DNA of 6,388 nt, from contig JAADCO010000091.1 in assembly GCA_013154385.1 (NCBI GenBank), positions 1-6,388 of the forward strand. The letters are read 5' to 3'. The notes below the pieces were generated by a model. That model ran no database searches. It was not told where the DNA came from and saw only the letters and a program-made list of their open reading frames with translations. The stretch's first letter is position 1. Every line of letters begins with the position of its first letter. This document shows positions 5,486 to 6,388 of this stretch, piece after piece. Source of the stretch: Thermodesulfobacteriota bacterium (lineage in GTDB: Bacteria; Desulfobacterota; Thermodesulfobacteria; Thermodesulfobacteriales; Thermodesulfatatoraceae). The position numbers and the translations under genes were made by a program.

Positions 5486-6286
5486 TTAGTCTCCTTTGAG
5501 GGCGGCCAGGGCGGCTTCCTCCATGAGGCTCACCGGTGGTTCCTGACCGGTGAAGAGACGGAACTGCTCTGCCCCCTGATGCACCAGCATCTTCAAACCG
5601 TGAACCGTCTTGCACCCGGCCTCCCGGGCCTCCCGCAAGAGACGTGTCTCCAGAGGGGTGTAAACGATGTCCATCACCACTTGAAAGCGGGAGAGGATCT
5701 CCCGCGGCACCGGACTCACGTCTTCCTTGAGCCCCACGCTCGTGGTCTGGACCAAGATCTCGCCCCGGGCGTCCGGGAGTTCTTCCCAGGGGCGCGCTTC
5801 CACGGCGAATTTTTCCGCAAGACTCCGGGCCTTTTCCCAGGTGCGGTTGTAGATCGTCACCCTCGCCCCTTCGCGTTTCAGGGCGTAGACCACGGCGCGC
5901 GCAGCGCCCCCCGCTCCTACGACCACCGCGCGCTTGTCGGCGAGGGAGACGACCTCCTCAAGGGCCCTCTTCACCCCGATCCAATCCGTGTTGTAGCCGA
6001 AAAGCCTCTTTTCCCGATGCACGATGGTGTTTACGGCCCCGATCTCTTCCGCCACCCGGTCCAGGGTGTCGAGGAAGGGGATGACGTTTTCCTTGTGGGG
6101 AATGGTCACCGAGACCCCTTTGATGTTTAAGGCGCGCAGGCCGGTGAGGGCCTCTTTGAGGTCTTCCGGCGCAACGGGGAAGAGTCCGTAGACCGCGGGG
6201 ATCTTCCGGGCCTTGAAGGCGGTGTTGTGCATGACGGGGGAAAGGGAGTGCTCCACCGGCCAGCCAATGATGCCGTAAACGTCCAT
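5486..6286 (-). CDS. aroE: AroE, shikimate dehydrogenase
   Basis: AroE reduces 3-dehydroshikimate to shikimate with NADPH in the shikimate pathway. From ATG 6286-6284 the product has 266 residues, normal for the family. Substrate-site motifs are PVEHSLSPVMHN (10-21, Ser14 and Ser16), VSVTIPHK (58-65, catalytic Lys65), AVNT (84-87) and GYNTD (97-101, catalytic Asp101). The NADP part shows GAGGAARA (124-131) and YNRT (146-149). QTTSVG (180-185), DIVYTP (206-211) and LVHQGAEQF (234-242, Gln237) complete the signature. Homologues start at the VYGIIG strand, so I choose the ATG. An in-frame TTG at 6322-6320 would add 12 residues. Neither start has a Shine-Dalgarno sequence, so the start is the least certain part. 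It precedes aroA by one base. Confidence 0.95.
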   Translation of the reverse strand: MDVYGIIGWPVEHSLSPVMHNTAFKARKIPAVYGLFPVAPEDLKEALTGLRALNIKGVSVTIPHKENVIPFLDTLDRVAEEIGAVNTIVHREKRLFGYNTDWIGVKRALEEVVSLADKRAVVVGAGGAARAVVYALKREGARVTIYNRTWEKARSLAEKFAVEARPWEELPDARGEILVQTTSVGLKEDVSPVPREILSRFQVVMDIVYTPLETRLLREAREAGCKTVHGLKMLVHQGAEQFRLFTGQEPPVSLMEEAALAALKGD

Positions 6287-6328
6287 ACTAAGGGAGTTTA
6301 CTTGTTTGAAGGACTTAATCAAGCGGGC

Positions 6329-6388
6329 TTAAGAAAGGATCTCGAGGACTTCGCGGAGTTTATCGGCGGGAATCTGGCCCGGAGCCGC
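6329..6388 (-). CDS. 3' end of an unrecognised gene upstream of aroE
   Basis: The last 19 codons of a minus-strand frame end at TAA 6331-6329. They encode AAPGQIPADKLREVLEILS, which ends in an amphipathic helix-like segment with high GC at third positions, as in the neighbouring genes. A second minus-strand frame is also open to the window edge and ends at a TGA a few bases later, but its product is a poor, Ser/Arg-rich peptide. The fragment is too short to identify a family. The gap to the aroE ATG is 42 bases, so it may lead the aroE-aroA operon. Confidence 0.5.
   Translation of the reverse strand, partial: AAPGQIPADKLREVLEILS

Noticed and set aside
5069..6130. Plus-strand open frame (353 codons) opposite aroA and aroE
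   Set aside because: It crosses the junction of two certain genes on the other strand and has no family resemblance.

Overview
The window is a compact stretch of chromosomal housekeeping genes, all on the minus strand, with very short or overlapping gene junctions and a GC-rich composition. The proteins are rich in Lys/Glu/Arg and leucine. Together with the small intergenic spaces this suggests a thermophilic anaerobe such as a member of Thermodesulfobacteria or a related delta-proteobacterial lineage. That placement is an impression from protein style, not a database match. I saw no mobile elements, CRISPR arrays, integrases or long non-coding stretches. The long plus-strand open frames are antisense shadows of the GC-rich genes.

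Layout in transcription order (right to left). (1) The last 19 codons of an unrecognised gene (6329-6388), then aroE (shikimate dehydrogenase) and aroA (EPSP synthase), separated by one base. These catalyse the fourth and sixth steps of the shikimate pathway. (2) A consensus-like promoter (TTGACA, 17-base spacer, TATAGA) drives tRNA-Pro(GGG) with encoded CCA, followed by a rho-independent terminator. (3) A tightly coupled three-gene unit follows: a SpeD-like protein, SpeE (aminopropyltransferase) and RlmE/FtsJ (23S rRNA 2'-O-methyltransferase). Their stop and start codons overlap (TTGA, then TGATG). (4) After an 87-base gap comes an Mrp/ApbC-type P-loop ATPase with an N-terminal MIP18 domain, overlapping by ATGA a DUF4213/DUF364 protein (putative metal chelation). 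(5) The start of a further unrecognised gene runs off the left edge.

The most interesting point is the SpeD-like protein. It aligns clearly with class 1b S-adenosylmethionine decarboxylase, but the serine that becomes the pyruvoyl cofactor is Ala (local motif DAH instead of ESH), and the catalytic Cys is Ser. Other landmarks (GVS, IHTWPE, GYAAVD) are intact. It looks like a maintained pseudoenzyme placed directly before a normal-looking aminopropyltransferase gene, so it may be a prozyme-like partner or a protein with a new function. A second notable point is that the Mrp ATPase lacks the CxxC motif that normally binds the bridging Fe-S cluster at the dimer interface. It has only two cysteines in total and is translationally coupled to a putative metal-chelation protein.
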